A DNA stretch of 64,000 bases from Ekhidna sp051379705 (GCF_051379705.1 NZ_CP179868.1:2294001-2358000), one strand, 5' to 3'; counted from the first letter of the stretch, positions 9,222-17,782 are shown. The notes: a model not told the origin generated them from the letters alone. Numbers and translations are program-made.

Positions 9222-9250
9222 AGAATCAGCTCAGATCAATCTGAGATTCT
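9222..9250 (+). promoter_or_regulatory. Leader hairpin just before padR
   Basis: Two nested inverted repeats: inner arms CTCAGAT / ATCTGAG separated by two bases and outer arms AGAAT / ATTCT, with a three-base bulge on the left. The structure ends 13 bases before the padR ATG, close to the ribosome-binding site. It could be an additional operator or an mRNA hairpin. There is no poly-T tract, so it is not a terminator. Confidence 0.35.
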
Positions 9251-9263
9251 AAATCATAAAACA

Positions 9264-9596
9264 ATGAAAGGAAACAACCTGGGAGAATTTGAAGAACTAA
9301 TTTTACTTGCTGTTGCATCATTGGAAAAGGAAGCTTACGCAGTATCAGTGAAGGAAGAGTTGGAAAAAAGAGCCAACCGAGTCACCAATATCAGCGCCAT
9401 CCATTCCTCACTATACAGGCTGGAGGATAAGGGCTATCTCACCTCAGAGTTTGGCGGAGCTACACAAAAGCGTGGAGGTAAGAAGAAGCGCTACTTTCAA
9501 GTAACAAATGCAGGTTTTGCGGTTTTGAAAGAGGCGAAGAAATTGAAAGAAGATTTCTACAAAACCATTCCACAACTAGCCATTATCAGAATCTGA
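9264..9596 (+). CDS. PadR-family transcriptional regulator (second copy)
   Basis: 110 residues, paralogous to the PadR protein at 1584: LGEFEELILLAVASLEKEAYAVSVKEEL, recognition helix around SAIHSSLYRLEDKGYL and a basic wing with KRGGKKKRYFQVT. Both proteins end with a similar short helix containing IPQL. The stop codon is one base before the TTG start of a large permease, so the genes are almost certainly co-translated. The upstream region carries a dyad ATGTA-N7-TACAT and a hairpin that are candidates for autoregulation. The signal sensed is unknown. Confidence 0.92.
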   Translation: MKGNNLGEFEELILLAVASLEKEAYAVSVKEELEKRANRVTNISAIHSSLYRLEDKGYLTSEFGGATQKRGGKKKRYFQVTNAGFAVLKEAKKLKEDFYKTIPQLAIIRI

Positions 9597-9597
9597 T

Positions 9598-12273
9598 TTG
9601 TCTTCGGAGCAAAACCATATTAACCCTCCCAAGGTGGCAGAAAAGCTGCTGCGATTCATTTACGATGACCAGCTGCTCGATGATATTCTCGGAGATTTAC
9701 AGGAAATATTTCACGATCGCGTAGAAAGCAAAGGACTATTCAGGGCGCAATTGCACTATTTCAAAGATGCATTCTTATCGATCCGCAATTACGATTTACG
9801 AAGAAAACGAAAGGTCATTCACAATAACTCAATCCCAATGTTAAAGAACTACATCAAAACCACGTTCCGTACACTTGCAAAAAACCAGGTATACTCTGCA
9901 CTTAATATCCTGGGCTTGGCCTTAGGTATTGCAGCATGCTTATTCATTGCCCAGTACGTGGCTTATGAGTACAGTTACGATAAGTTTCACTCGAACCACG
10001 AAAATCTCTATCGCGTCAAGTACATGGTGTACCGGGGAGGCGATCTCGACATTGATTGTGCTGCAGCTGTTCCGCGCGTAGGGCCGTTTATGAAAGAAAA
10101 CATGCCCGAAGTGGTGGACTTTGCACGGGCGTTTCCTATGTCTGCGGTATTCGAAAAGGACAACATTCAGTTTCGGGAAAAGCGGGTACAAATAGCAGAC
10201 CCTTCATTTCTGAAAATCTTTGATTACCCATTACTTTATGGAGACAGTGAAACCGTTTTGGAAGGACCAAATAAGGTGGTAATCACAGAATCTGTCGCCA
10301 ACAAGTATTTTGGAAGAACAGATGTGGTAGGTGAGAACATAATGCTCTACACCTGGATAGAAAAAACACTGGAAATCACCGGAGTAACTGCCGATGTTCC
10401 GGAAAACTCCCATTTGAAATACAACTTTCTGATCTCTTACGAGACACTAAACCAGGAAACCAGAAATGATGATGGAACAGCATCATCCGAAACAGCCTGG
10501 GGTTGGTATGATTTCAACACGTACGTTTTGCTAAAAGAGGGCACTGACCCAAAAGCATTTGACGAAAAATTTGCTGAAGTACTTTATGCAGAACGAGGAG
10601 AAGATTTTGAAAAGTATGATTTCAGAGCAGATTTTCCCCTGCAGCCGATCATCGACATTCACTTGTATTCAAACTTGCTGCAAGAGTCAGAACCTACAGA
10701 ACAAGGAGATGGTGACACGGTATTTTTCTTAAGTATCATTGCTGCGTTCATTCTCATCATAGCCTGGATTAATTATATCAATCTTTCCACAGCCAAATCG
10801 CTAGAGCGAGCCAAAGAAGTTGGTGTACGAAAGTCAATGGGAGCGTATCGTAAGCAGCTGGTCAATCAGTTTTTGACCGAAGCATTCGTTTTGAATTTCA
10901 TTGCCTTAGCTCTTGCAGTTGTCGTGGTAATTGTTACAACTCCTTTTTTTAACCAGCTGATCGATTCCCAATTGAGTCGGGCCTTTTTCCTACAGCCAAA
11001 ATTTTGGTTGGCCGTACTGGGCATTTATATAATTGGTTCATTTCTCTCTGGCTTGTATCCGGCATTTATCCTATCATCATTCCGTCCCATCCAGGTGCTT
11101 AAGGGGAAAATGACTACAAATAAGTCAGGCATCTTGCTAAGACGTATTTTGGTGGTTTTCCAATTTGCGGCCTCTGTTACTTTGATTGCAGGAACAATCA
11201 TTGTTTATCAGCAGCTGAGCCACATGAAAAATCTTGATGTTGGATTTGATATGACGGACACTATGGTGATCAGAGGACCGGAAGTATTTGCAGTTGACTC
11301 ACTATTTGGAATAACATTGAAGTCCTTTGAAAATGAGCTAAAAAACAGTTCCAATATCAAGGCTGTGACCAATAGCTCCAACGTACCTGGCGACGAAATT
11401 TTCTGGACGAGAAGTCTTAGAAAAGTAGAAGATACCCGTGACAAAGACTTTATTGTCTACCTGGTAGGTGTGGATCAGGACTACTTCCCAACCTACGACA
11501 TTGAGTTTCTGGCCGGCAGAAATTATGATAAAAGCTTTACCACTGATACAGCCAACATCATCATTAACAAAGCCACTATGGAGTCGCTCAAGATAGCTTC
11601 TCCGGAAGAGGCAATCGGACAAAAAGTAAGACACTCAGGAGTCAACCGAACGATCATTGGCGTAGTAGATAATTACAACCAACAATCTGTCAAGAACAAT
11701 ATCAATCCTTTGATATTTCCATTGGCTGAGAGTGCGTCCTCGTACATCACACTGAAGTTGAATACGGATGATTATCAGACCGCTTTTGAGGAAAGCAAAG
11801 CTGTTTTTGATGACTTCTTTCCGGGGAATCCTTATGACACCTTCTTCCTTGATGAGTTCTACAATAAGCAATATGCTAACGAACAGAATTTCAGTCGGGC
11901 ATTTACACTGTTTGCCCTTTTCGCAATTATTGTTGCATGCCTGGGTCTTTTTGGACTTACATCTTTTACAGCACTTCAACGAACCAAAGAAATTGGTATC
12001 CGAAAAGTATTGGGTGCAGATGTAACACAGTTGGTCATGATTTTGTCAAAAGAATTCCTAATCCTGGTTGTAATCGCCAATGTAATCTCATGGCCAATCG
12101 TATATCTGATCATGGATGGATGGCTGGATAACTTTACAAGTCGCATCAGTATAGGACTTTCAGTTTTTCTTATTTCCGCGATGCTCGTAATACTTATCGC
12201 ATTAATAGCTGTTGGCAATAAAACCCTCTCTATAGCCAAAACCAATCCCGTCAAGGCGCTGAGATACGAGTAA
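9598..12273 (+). CDS. Large ABC-transporter permease, FtsX/MacB type, with prefix domain (second copy)
   Basis: 891 residues with the same architecture as the permease at 1918: soluble prefix (1-80, containing LLDDILGDLQEIF), then two units of membrane helix, MacB-like periplasmic core and FtsX bundle. The conserved loops AKEVGVRKSMGAYRKQ and TKEIGIRKVLGADVTQ are present, and the C-terminus is the family-typical NPVKALRYE. The start is TTG at 9598, directly after the PadR stop; the internal ATG at 9838 (MLKNYIKTTFRTL) would remove the prefix and is the start used by shorter homologues. No ATP-binding subunit is nearby. Likely role: an inner-membrane component of an ABC system handling peptides, lipoproteins or envelope stress; the substrate is unknown. 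Confidence 0.9.
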   Translation: MSSEQNHINPPKVAEKLLRFIYDDQLLDDILGDLQEIFHDRVESKGLFRAQLHYFKDAFLSIRNYDLRRKRKVIHNNSIPMLKNYIKTTFRTLAKNQVYSALNILGLALGIAACLFIAQYVAYEYSYDKFHSNHENLYRVKYMVYRGGDLDIDCAAAVPRVGPFMKENMPEVVDFARAFPMSAVFEKDNIQFREKRVQIADPSFLKIFDYPLLYGDSETVLEGPNKVVITESVANKYFGRTDVVGENIMLYTWIEKTLEITGVTADVPENSHLKYNFLISYETLNQETRNDDGTASSETAWGWYDFNTYVLLKEGTDPKAFDEKFAEVLYAERGEDFEKYDFRADFPLQPIIDIHLYSNLLQESEPTEQGDGDTVFFLSIIAAFILIIAWINYINLSTAKSLERAKEVGVRKSMGAYRKQLVNQFLTEAFVLNFIALALAVVVVIVTTPFFNQLIDSQLSRAFFLQPKFWLAVLGIYIIGSFLSGLYPAFILSSFRPIQVLKGKMTTNKSGILLRRILVVFQFAASVTLIAGTIIVYQQLSHMKNLDVGFDMTDTMVIRGPEVFAVDSLFGITLKSFENELKNSSNIKAVTNSSNVPGDEIFWTRSLRKVEDTRDKDFIVYLVGVDQDYFPTYDIEFLAGRNYDKSFTTDTANIIINKATMESLKIASPEEAIGQKVRHSGVNRTIIGVVDNYNQQSVKNNINPLIFPLAESASSYITLKLNTDDYQTAFEESKAVFDDFFPGNPYDTFFLDEFYNKQYANEQNFSRAFTLFALFAIIVACLGLFGLTSFTALQRTKEIGIRKVLGADVTQLVMILSKEFLILVVIANVISWPIVYLIMDGWLDNFTSRISIGLSVFLISAMLVILIALIAVGNKTLSIAKTNPVKALRYE

Positions 12274-12304
12274 AAATTTTGTTCAATGTTTCTATTTTTA
12301 GGGC

Positions 12305-12904
12305 ATGAGAATATTTGTTTTATGTTTCTTCATCTCGTCATTCACTGTTGCTCAACAAAAGCTGATAGATAAACGAGATGGGATTGAATATGACATCACA
12401 AAACTTGGCAACTTATACTGGATGATGGAGAACCTTCGCTATGAGGCGTCAGGTTCTTTGTGCCTGGAGGATTGTGATCAAATTAGATTTTATGATTTTA
12501 ATTATCTGAAGCGTACGTGTCCTGAGGGCTGGCGACTGCCAACCATGAGCGAGTGGGATTTATTTACGCAATCATTCGCCACCGCACAAACAGCCAGGAT
12601 GATGGAAGGGAATAAGAAATTGTACCGTGTTGATTTTTTAGACAGATACAACATTTTTGAAAACAATGTGCTAAATATCCAGCCTTATGGAAGAATGGAA
12701 GGAGGAGCCTTAGGAAAGGGAAATTTTATTGATTTCTGGGCTGTAAATCCCCAAACAAAAGATGAGCGATTCCATATGCATTTAACACCTTATTCGATTG
12801 TGGGCCATGGCCATAAACACCACCTGAAAACCAACGATCCGGAAGAATTCAGACTATTTCCAGTGAGGTGTGTTTGCGAGACTGAAAAGCTAGAAACCAA
12901 TTAA
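12305..12904 (+). CDS. Secreted FISUMP-domain protein
   Basis: 199 residues. Signal peptide MRIFVLCFFISSFTVAQ, then a domain of the Fibrobacter succinogenes major paralogous (FISUMP) type: LIDKRDGIEYDITKLGNLYWM, MMENLRYEASGS, a C-x-E-x-C pair (CLEDC) and the family hallmark CPEGWRLPTMSEWDLF; another cysteine pair is near the end (RCVCETE). FISUMP domains are widespread in surface or secreted Bacteroidota proteins; their function is not established, although the fold is related to the formylglycine-generating/C-lectin class. It follows the second permease by 31 bases on the same strand, but a link is not certain. Confidence 0.85.
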   Translation: MRIFVLCFFISSFTVAQQKLIDKRDGIEYDITKLGNLYWMMENLRYEASGSLCLEDCDQIRFYDFNYLKRTCPEGWRLPTMSEWDLFTQSFATAQTARMMEGNKKLYRVDFLDRYNIFENNVLNIQPYGRMEGGALGKGNFIDFWAVNPQTKDERFHMHLTPYSIVGHGHKHHLKTNDPEEFRLFPVRCVCETEKLETN

Positions 12905-12927
12905 AAAGGGATGGCCAATGCCATCCC
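12903..12927 (-). terminator. Rho-independent terminator (minus strand)
   Basis: Perfect eight-base stem GGGATGGC / GCCATCCC with a four-base loop; on the minus strand it is followed by five T. It terminates the gene at 12966-14072. The opposite strand has no T tract, so it works mainly in one direction. Confidence 0.8.
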
Positions 12928-12965
12928 AGCCTATTAACAAAATACCTATTGAAATAAAGGAAAAT

Positions 12966-14072
12966 TTATTTGATGCTAATGCCATCAGTATTTTTAATTC
13001 TACCTGTGATTAACCACCCTCCAAAATCTTCAGAGACGGCCATCAAGAGTTCATTTTTACCTTTTTTCAGATTTAAATAGATGCCATCAAATAGACCTAC
13101 AGTGCCGAGGTATCGATAGTCTCTGCTCCGCCATTTATTGTTACCCCAGTAAATGGGGTTTCCATTTAGAATAGCTACCACCCGATCGCTATAGCCAAAC
13201 TCAAACAACTTAATTTGATCTTTGTCTGAAGTAATTGTGACTTTGGCAAACACGGTATTTCCGGCTGAACCATCTCTCAGGTTTTGGATTCTGGAAATAT
13301 TGACGGCTGTTCCTTCTTCTACTTGAATTTTCCCTTGCCATTTTCTACTACTAATTAGTTCCTGTGTTTCATTTGGATCTTCTAGTAGTTTCTCTTCAAA
13401 CATATCAGAGATGGTCCACTCGCTTATGATATCTTTTAGCGGCTCTCTCTCTTTCGGTGAAAAGTCAACCAGAGAAGGAGCTTCATGAGATACCTTAATA
13501 TCCGCTATGTGTATTCCTGAGCGATTTCCTCCTCTTAAGGCTATCACTCCCTTTTTTGGTTTGTGATACAACTCCCAGGAATGATTGGGACTTTTGCTAT
13601 AATCCAGAAATACTTGAGCCTTATTGTCATTGATCAAAAGTTTTACATGCGTCCAGTCATCAAATTTGTACTCGTAAGGGAATGAATACTTTTCTCCGAA
13701 AAATAGCTGCCAAGGAGTGATATTCTTGACCAAAGGTGCAGCCTGGTTTGCGTCCGGTTTGCCGGAAAGGTGCGGGCGGACAAAAAATTGTTCAGCATCA
13801 CCGGTTTCGAACTGACCTCTGAAGTAAACACCAGGAAAACATTGTTCTGCTTTTAAGAACAGGTCAAATTCAATTGTACCATTTAAAAACTCTGTATCCT
13901 TGAGAGTAATACTGCCCGCCTGTAAATAGATGGCATCCTTGCCTTTATAACTTTCGATCACATATGATCGCGCCTGGATATCCCAGTTCGACGTGTCAAT
14001 TGGGATCATTTGAGCATTAGCTCCCACGCAGTATAATAGGAGCACTATCGTAAGTGTTAATTGTGTTTTCAT
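12966..14072 (-). CDS. Secreted concanavalin-like (LamG/DUF1080-type) protein
   Basis: 368 residues with a signal peptide (MKTQLTLTIVLLLYCVGANAQ). Residues about 25-205 look like a jelly-roll of the LamG/DUF1080 (3-keto-disaccharide hydrolase) class: GTIEFDLFLKAEQCFPGVYFRG, WTHVKLLINDNKAQVFLD and GVIALRGGNRSGIHIADIKV. The remaining 150 residues form a second beta-rich domain of unknown type, ending with a typical strand pair (KGKNELLMAVSEDFGGWLITGR). I see no certain catalytic residues, so it may bind rather than cleave carbohydrate. It is divergent from a predicted transmembrane regulator whose external part has a similar beta pattern, 107 bases away. Confidence 0.75.
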   Translation of the reverse strand: MKTQLTLTIVLLLYCVGANAQMIPIDTSNWDIQARSYVIESYKGKDAIYLQAGSITLKDTEFLNGTIEFDLFLKAEQCFPGVYFRGQFETGDAEQFFVRPHLSGKPDANQAAPLVKNITPWQLFFGEKYSFPYEYKFDDWTHVKLLINDNKAQVFLDYSKSPNHSWELYHKPKKGVIALRGGNRSGIHIADIKVSHEAPSLVDFSPKEREPLKDIISEWTISDMFEEKLLEDPNETQELISSRKWQGKIQVEEGTAVNISRIQNLRDGSAGNTVFAKVTITSDKDQIKLFEFGYSDRVVAILNGNPIYWGNNKWRSRDYRYLGTVGLFDGIYLNLKKGKNELLMAVSEDFGGWLITGRIKNTDGISIK

Positions 14073-14179
14073 ATTGCAACCTTACGCCGGAGAGCCTCAT
14101 AGGTCCATCCATTTTCGCTTCATCTTCGTTCAAACCCATTCAGAGTTGTTCAGGTAACAGATCTTTTAGACATTTGATC

Positions 14180-15418
14180 ATGGCTGAGAAATTTTCAGAG
14201 CAGGACTTGAAGCGGCTGCAAGTCGAAATAGAAAACCAACTTGGTTGGGATAATGCAAATAGCTGGCATAGTTCCATGTTTGATGAGCTATCCACCAAGG
14301 TATTTGAAGGAACTCAGGTGATGCTGAGCGTTCCAACGCTTAAACGATTTTTTGGAGTAGTAAAGCACAGCGGAGCACCAAGTGTCACCACATTAGACGC
14401 ACTTTCTAGGTTTGTTGGAAAGGCAAACTGGCGAGAGTTTAAGCAGACTGAAACCACTTCGAAACCGAAAGTCTTAAAGAAGACAAGAAAATCAGCGTAT
14501 GTCACGATCGGTTTTATCCTGGCCCTAGTCACCATTAGCCTAATCGGAAATAAGAGACCAGAGGTTGTCATTAATTTATCTGAATTTACTTTTTCGAGCA
14601 AAGTGCTAAGCGCCGAATACCCAAACTCTGTTGTATTCGATTTTTCAGTGCCTCAATCATTGCGGGTGGACAGTCTCAAAATTCAGCAGTATTGGGACCC
14701 AACCAAAACCATTGATATCTCAAAGGAACAAACTCAAGCCACAGGTATTTACTATTTTCCCGGATACTTTGAAGCTAAGCTTCTGGTGGATGGTCAGGTT
14801 GCTAAAGCGCACGATCTGTTTTTGAAAAGCAACGGTTGGCTGGGAATGGTCGAATATGATCCCATACCTAAATACTTTAAGCCAATCGTATACGGAGATT
14901 CAGCAGTTTCTTTTCCAAAAAGCATCATCGAAGAAGTACAGTCTCTTGAACAACCAGTGGAGTCCTCTTTTCACTTTATTGATGATTTAGGAAACGTTTC
15001 TGGCGACAATTTCCAATTGACAACTACCATTCAAAATTCGTTTGATGACCGCTGGGCAGTCTGTCAAACAGTTAAAATGTATTTCATTGGCACGGATGGA
15101 GCGATGATCATTCCCTTTTCCAAAATCGGATGTAGCTCAGACAATAATCTGATGCTTAATGATGTATATCTAAGAGGAAAAGAAAACGATCTCTCAGCTC
15201 TGAGTGCAGATTTCACCGAACCTGTTAGACTATCCATTAAGATAGAAAACATGCAAATCACAATTTCAATAGACGGCAATGAAGCTTTCAGCCAAGAGTA
15301 CAATGCTACGATGGGAAACCTGGTGGGCTTGAGGTACAAGTTCTTGGGATTGGGAGAAGTGCTGGACTATTCAATCAACGATCAAAGCAATAATCCAATC
15401 GAGCTTTTAGCTCCTTAA
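14180..15418 (+). CDS. Predicted membrane-spanning regulator with N-terminal DNA-binding-like domain
   Basis: 412 residues from the ATG at 14180. The frame is open from 14054, but that part overlaps the divergent gene and has no recognisable content. Residues 1-88 are helical with the pattern LSVPTLKRFFGVV...SVTTLDALSRFVGKANWREF, which I recognise as a helix-turn-helix-like module recurrent in Bacteroidota signalling proteins. A basic linker (KPKVLKKTRK) leads to one membrane helix (105-123, SAYVTIGFILALVTISLIG), and about 290 extracytoplasmic residues follow; the last 160 are beta-rich (RLSIKIENMQITISIDG, MGNLVGLRYKFLG) and resemble the jelly-roll of the divergent secreted protein. The ToxR-like topology suggests a one-component sensor; this is inference. 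Confidence 0.6.
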   Translation: MAEKFSEQDLKRLQVEIENQLGWDNANSWHSSMFDELSTKVFEGTQVMLSVPTLKRFFGVVKHSGAPSVTTLDALSRFVGKANWREFKQTETTSKPKVLKKTRKSAYVTIGFILALVTISLIGNKRPEVVINLSEFTFSSKVLSAEYPNSVVFDFSVPQSLRVDSLKIQQYWDPTKTIDISKEQTQATGIYYFPGYFEAKLLVDGQVAKAHDLFLKSNGWLGMVEYDPIPKYFKPIVYGDSAVSFPKSIIEEVQSLEQPVESSFHFIDDLGNVSGDNFQLTTTIQNSFDDRWAVCQTVKMYFIGTDGAMIIPFSKIGCSSDNNLMLNDVYLRGKENDLSALSADFTEPVRLSIKIENMQITISIDGNEAFSQEYNATMGNLVGLRYKFLGLGEVLDYSINDQSNNPIELLAP

Positions 15419-15427
15419 ACTTTCAAA

Positions 15428-15557
15428 ATGAAATCTATATTCTACCCTTTTATTGGTAATTGCCGTGTTGGCCGAGATTTTACAAGTTATCAGTATCTGG
15501 GATGGAAATCGCTATCCATGTTCTGGAGATGGAAAGTTAAAAATATCCACTTACTAA
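15428..15557 (+). pseudogene. Possible frameshifted small secreted-protein gene
   Basis: An ATG at 15428 opens MKSIFYPF, and the next frame continues with LLLVIAVLAEILQVISIWDG and ends KISTY at the TAA at 15555-15557. Joined by a one-base shift near 15450, these make a convincing signal peptide and short protein; neither frame alone does. It could be a decayed gene, a sequencing error or chance. The rest of the 242-base interval between the flanking genes shows nothing clear. Confidence 0.25.
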
Positions 15558-15660
15558 GGCCTTTTTAGGAGAATGAACCACATTGAACGAGCTTGAATCT
15601 GTATCAAACTTACTGCCGGGGATCAAGCTCGTAGATTGAGCTAAACAAAAATTCAATCGC

Positions 15661-16767
15661 ATGAAGTTCTATGCTATTCTCTTATCAACTGTACTTATTG
15701 GCGGATCATGTATTTCCACAGCACAAGACGTGGGCGGGAAGACCTTGGTAAGCCAATCCAGAACCACAACAGCAAACATTGGCAATTGTGATATTGTCAT
15801 TAAATACCATAGCCCTTCCGTAAATGGGAGAAAAATATTTGGCGGAATTGTTCCATTTGATTTCGTAGTAGATGGTGTTGAATATCCATGGAGGGCCGGA
15901 TCCAATCAACGAACCACTATCGACTTTAGCAAACCTGTGGAAATCGAAGGACAGAAGCTCGACTCTGGTTCTTACGGATTTCTGGTACTGGTTTCTGAGA
16001 AAGAGTGGACACTCATCTTTTCTTCAGGTAAAAGTTGGGGAGCCTTCAATTATGACAAAAGCAATGATGTCATCAGAGTGCCTGTCAAAACGAAAAAAGT
16101 ACCATTTCAGGAATGGCCGAGCTACGAGTTTGTCAATCCGGGCACTGAAGCCGTAGACATTCAGCTGCGCTGGGAGGAAACTGCAGTTTCGTTCAGTGTA
16201 AAAACGGACGCACTGCAAAACATGATCTCTGATTTGCTGGCCAAGGAAGAAAAGAAAGCTTCCGACTATCAAGAACTATTCGTTCGAACACTTGATAAAG
16301 ACCCGAGCAACAAGCAGGACGCGATGAAATACTTAGAAAAGTCTTTTACCAAACTACCAGATATCGAGAATGAGTATTTGCGTCAGGCCTATGCGTTCAA
16401 TTACAAAATACTTAAGTCTGAAATGCTTCTGGAAGATGGCAAGAAAAAGGAAGCAGAAAAATTGAGAACAGAGGCTCTCGCCAGTGCGAACGGATTCAAC
16501 ATATACTACTACGCCTTGCGGAAATACACCGTGGAAGGTAAGAAAAAGGAGGCATTAGAAGTTTTGAAGCAACAGGTAAAAGTGAACCCTGACAATTTTC
16601 AAAACCACTTTGCTTTTGGGGAGTATTACCTAAAAGAAGGAAATCAACAAAAAGCCATGGAGCATTTTAAGAAAGCCTACGATATGACACTAGAACAAGA
16701 AAGCCGATGGGTAAACTATGCGAGGTATTTATACCTTCAGAATAAGTTAGTACTAGAAAACAACTGA
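15661..16767 (+). CDS. Secreted DUF2911 protein with TPR-like C-terminus
   Basis: 368 residues with signal peptide MKFYAILLSTVLIGGSCISTAQ. Residues about 25-180 are a DUF2911 domain, recognisable from IVIKYHSPSVNGRKIFGGIVPF, the PWRAGSNQRTTIDFSKPV segment and GSYGFLVLVSEKEWTLIFS. The C-terminal 180 residues are helical with tetratricopeptide-like spacing (NPDNFQNHFAFGEYYLKEGN, QQKAMEHFKKAYDM). DUF2911 is found mostly in Bacteroidota and its function is unknown; the TPR part suggests protein-protein contact in the periplasm. It is a single gene, convergent with the GNAT gene. Confidence 0.88.
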   Translation: MKFYAILLSTVLIGGSCISTAQDVGGKTLVSQSRTTTANIGNCDIVIKYHSPSVNGRKIFGGIVPFDFVVDGVEYPWRAGSNQRTTIDFSKPVEIEGQKLDSGSYGFLVLVSEKEWTLIFSSGKSWGAFNYDKSNDVIRVPVKTKKVPFQEWPSYEFVNPGTEAVDIQLRWEETAVSFSVKTDALQNMISDLLAKEEKKASDYQELFVRTLDKDPSNKQDAMKYLEKSFTKLPDIENEYLRQAYAFNYKILKSEMLLEDGKKKEAEKLRTEALASANGFNIYYYALRKYTVEGKKKEALEVLKQQVKVNPDNFQNHFAFGEYYLKEGNQQKAMEHFKKAYDMTLEQESRWVNYARYLYLQNKLVLENN

Positions 16768-16797
16768 GTTCCTATTCGATAAAAAACTGATGCTGTT

Positions 16798-17220
16798 TCA
16801 GCTTTTTCTCATACGCAACACCGTTTGGTCCGCTCCCTCCATGAAATATTCTTTTATAGTAGAGAAACCAGACTTTTCATAAAATGGCTTGCCGATTTTA
16901 TTGTCTTTAAATACTTCAACTTCAAGCTCACTATGAAATTGATTGATATGTTTGACTAGCGCTGTTCCAATCCCCTTTGAATGAGATTTAGGATCAACAA
17001 ACAGTCCTCCAATTTCATTGTCAATCATGGATATAAATCCGACAATTTCATCTGATTCTTCATAAACCCAAGTATCAGAATTCGGCAAATATTTTTCAGT
17101 CATCATTTGCTTCACCATTGCTTGAAAGTCAGCACTTAAAAAAGGATGTGCCAACAGAGAAGCATCCTCCCAAATGGCTAGAAGAGCTGGGATTTCACTT
17201 TCGTTATATTTTCTGATCAT
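16798..17220 (-). CDS. GNAT-family N-acetyltransferase
   Basis: 140 residues. The acetyl-CoA site motif A is GLFVDPKSHSKGIGTALVKH (R/Q-x2-G-x-G/A variant SKGIGTA), with the preceding strand DEIVGFISMIDNEIGG and the C-terminal FYEKSGFSTIKEYF typical of this superfamily. The closest general type is the small YjaB/YhhY-like acyltransferase; the acceptor is unknown. The gene follows a TetR regulator with two bases between them, so the pair is an operon and the acetyltransferase is probably regulated by that TetR protein, perhaps acting on a toxic compound that is also the inducer. Confidence 0.9.
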   Translation of the reverse strand: MIRKYNESEIPALLAIWEDASLLAHPFLSADFQAMVKQMMTEKYLPNSDTWVYEESDEIVGFISMIDNEIGGLFVDPKSHSKGIGTALVKHINQFHSELEVEVFKDNKIGKPFYEKSGFSTIKEYFMEGADQTVLRMRKS

Positions 17221-17222
17221 AC

Positions 17223-17762
17223 TTAAAGGCTTTTATATTTTGATAATAATTGTTCCTTGATTTCCTGAAGAGGATAGTCATCAAAAACAGACAAGTAGCT
17301 GAGCGCTATGCCATCCAATTCAGCAATAAACATGAAACTTAAGGTCTTACTTTTCTGACCATCGATCTGATCAAAAATCTTCTTAACCGACGCAAAAAGA
17401 ATCGCAGATCGCTCCTTGATTTGAGTTTGTAGAAACTCTCTGGTAGAAGGTTGAAACATGACGTTCAGGTTAAGTCTTAAAATCACTGCATCTTTTTCAA
17501 GCTGGGAAAAGAAATTTTCAATGATTAAAAGCAATTGATTTGAAGGACTCTCATTGTCTGCTGCCGAGCTCACGTTCTTCATTTGCTCTGTGGTGTCACT
17601 AAAGATGTTCTCTAAAATTTCATTCTTCGATTGAAAGTGATGATAGACTAATCCTTTAGAAACATTTGCAGCAATACAGATTTCACTCATGGAAGTTTTT
17701 TCAAACCCCTTCTCGCTAAAGAGAGATGTAGCGGCTTTGATCACTTGCTGTTTTTTATTCAT
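17223..17762 (-). CDS. TetR/AcrR-family repressor
   Basis: 179 residues. The N-terminal helix-turn-helix is clear: ATSLFSEKGFEKTSMSEICIAANVSKGLVYHHFQSKNEIL (shown in overlapping pieces: FSEKGFEKTSMSEI, AANVSKGLVYHHF). The remainder is the helical ligand-binding and dimer domain, which differs among family members and does not identify the ligand. A textbook TetR-type palindrome lies immediately before the start codon, which argues for autorepression together with the downstream GNAT gene. The gene is divergent from polA, 104 bases away. Confidence 0.93.
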   Translation of the reverse strand: MNKKQQVIKAATSLFSEKGFEKTSMSEICIAANVSKGLVYHHFQSKNEILENIFSDTTEQMKNVSSAADNESPSNQLLLIIENFFSQLEKDAVILRLNLNVMFQPSTREFLQTQIKERSAILFASVKKIFDQIDGQKSKTLSFMFIAELDGIALSYLSVFDDYPLQEIKEQLLSKYKSL

Positions 17763-17764
17763 AA

Positions 17765-17782
17765 ACCGACCGTTCGGTCTGT
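17765..17782. promoter_or_regulatory. TetR-type operator
   Basis: An 18-base dyad with the perfect core GACCG-TT-CGGTC (17768-17779) and one mismatched pair further out. It lies three bases before the tetR start codon. The GACCG/CGGTC core is characteristic of operators bound by AcrR-like TetR proteins, so the repressor next to it is the obvious ligand. Confidence 0.8.

Noticed and set aside
11635..11979. 114-codon frame antisense to the second permease
   Set aside because: Cysteine- and lysine-rich composition is a by-product of the permease codons; no family match.
14054..14179. Upstream extension of the membrane-spanning regulator gene
   Set aside because: It overlaps the divergent gene's start and has no signal or domain; the ATG at 14180 begins the conserved helical region.
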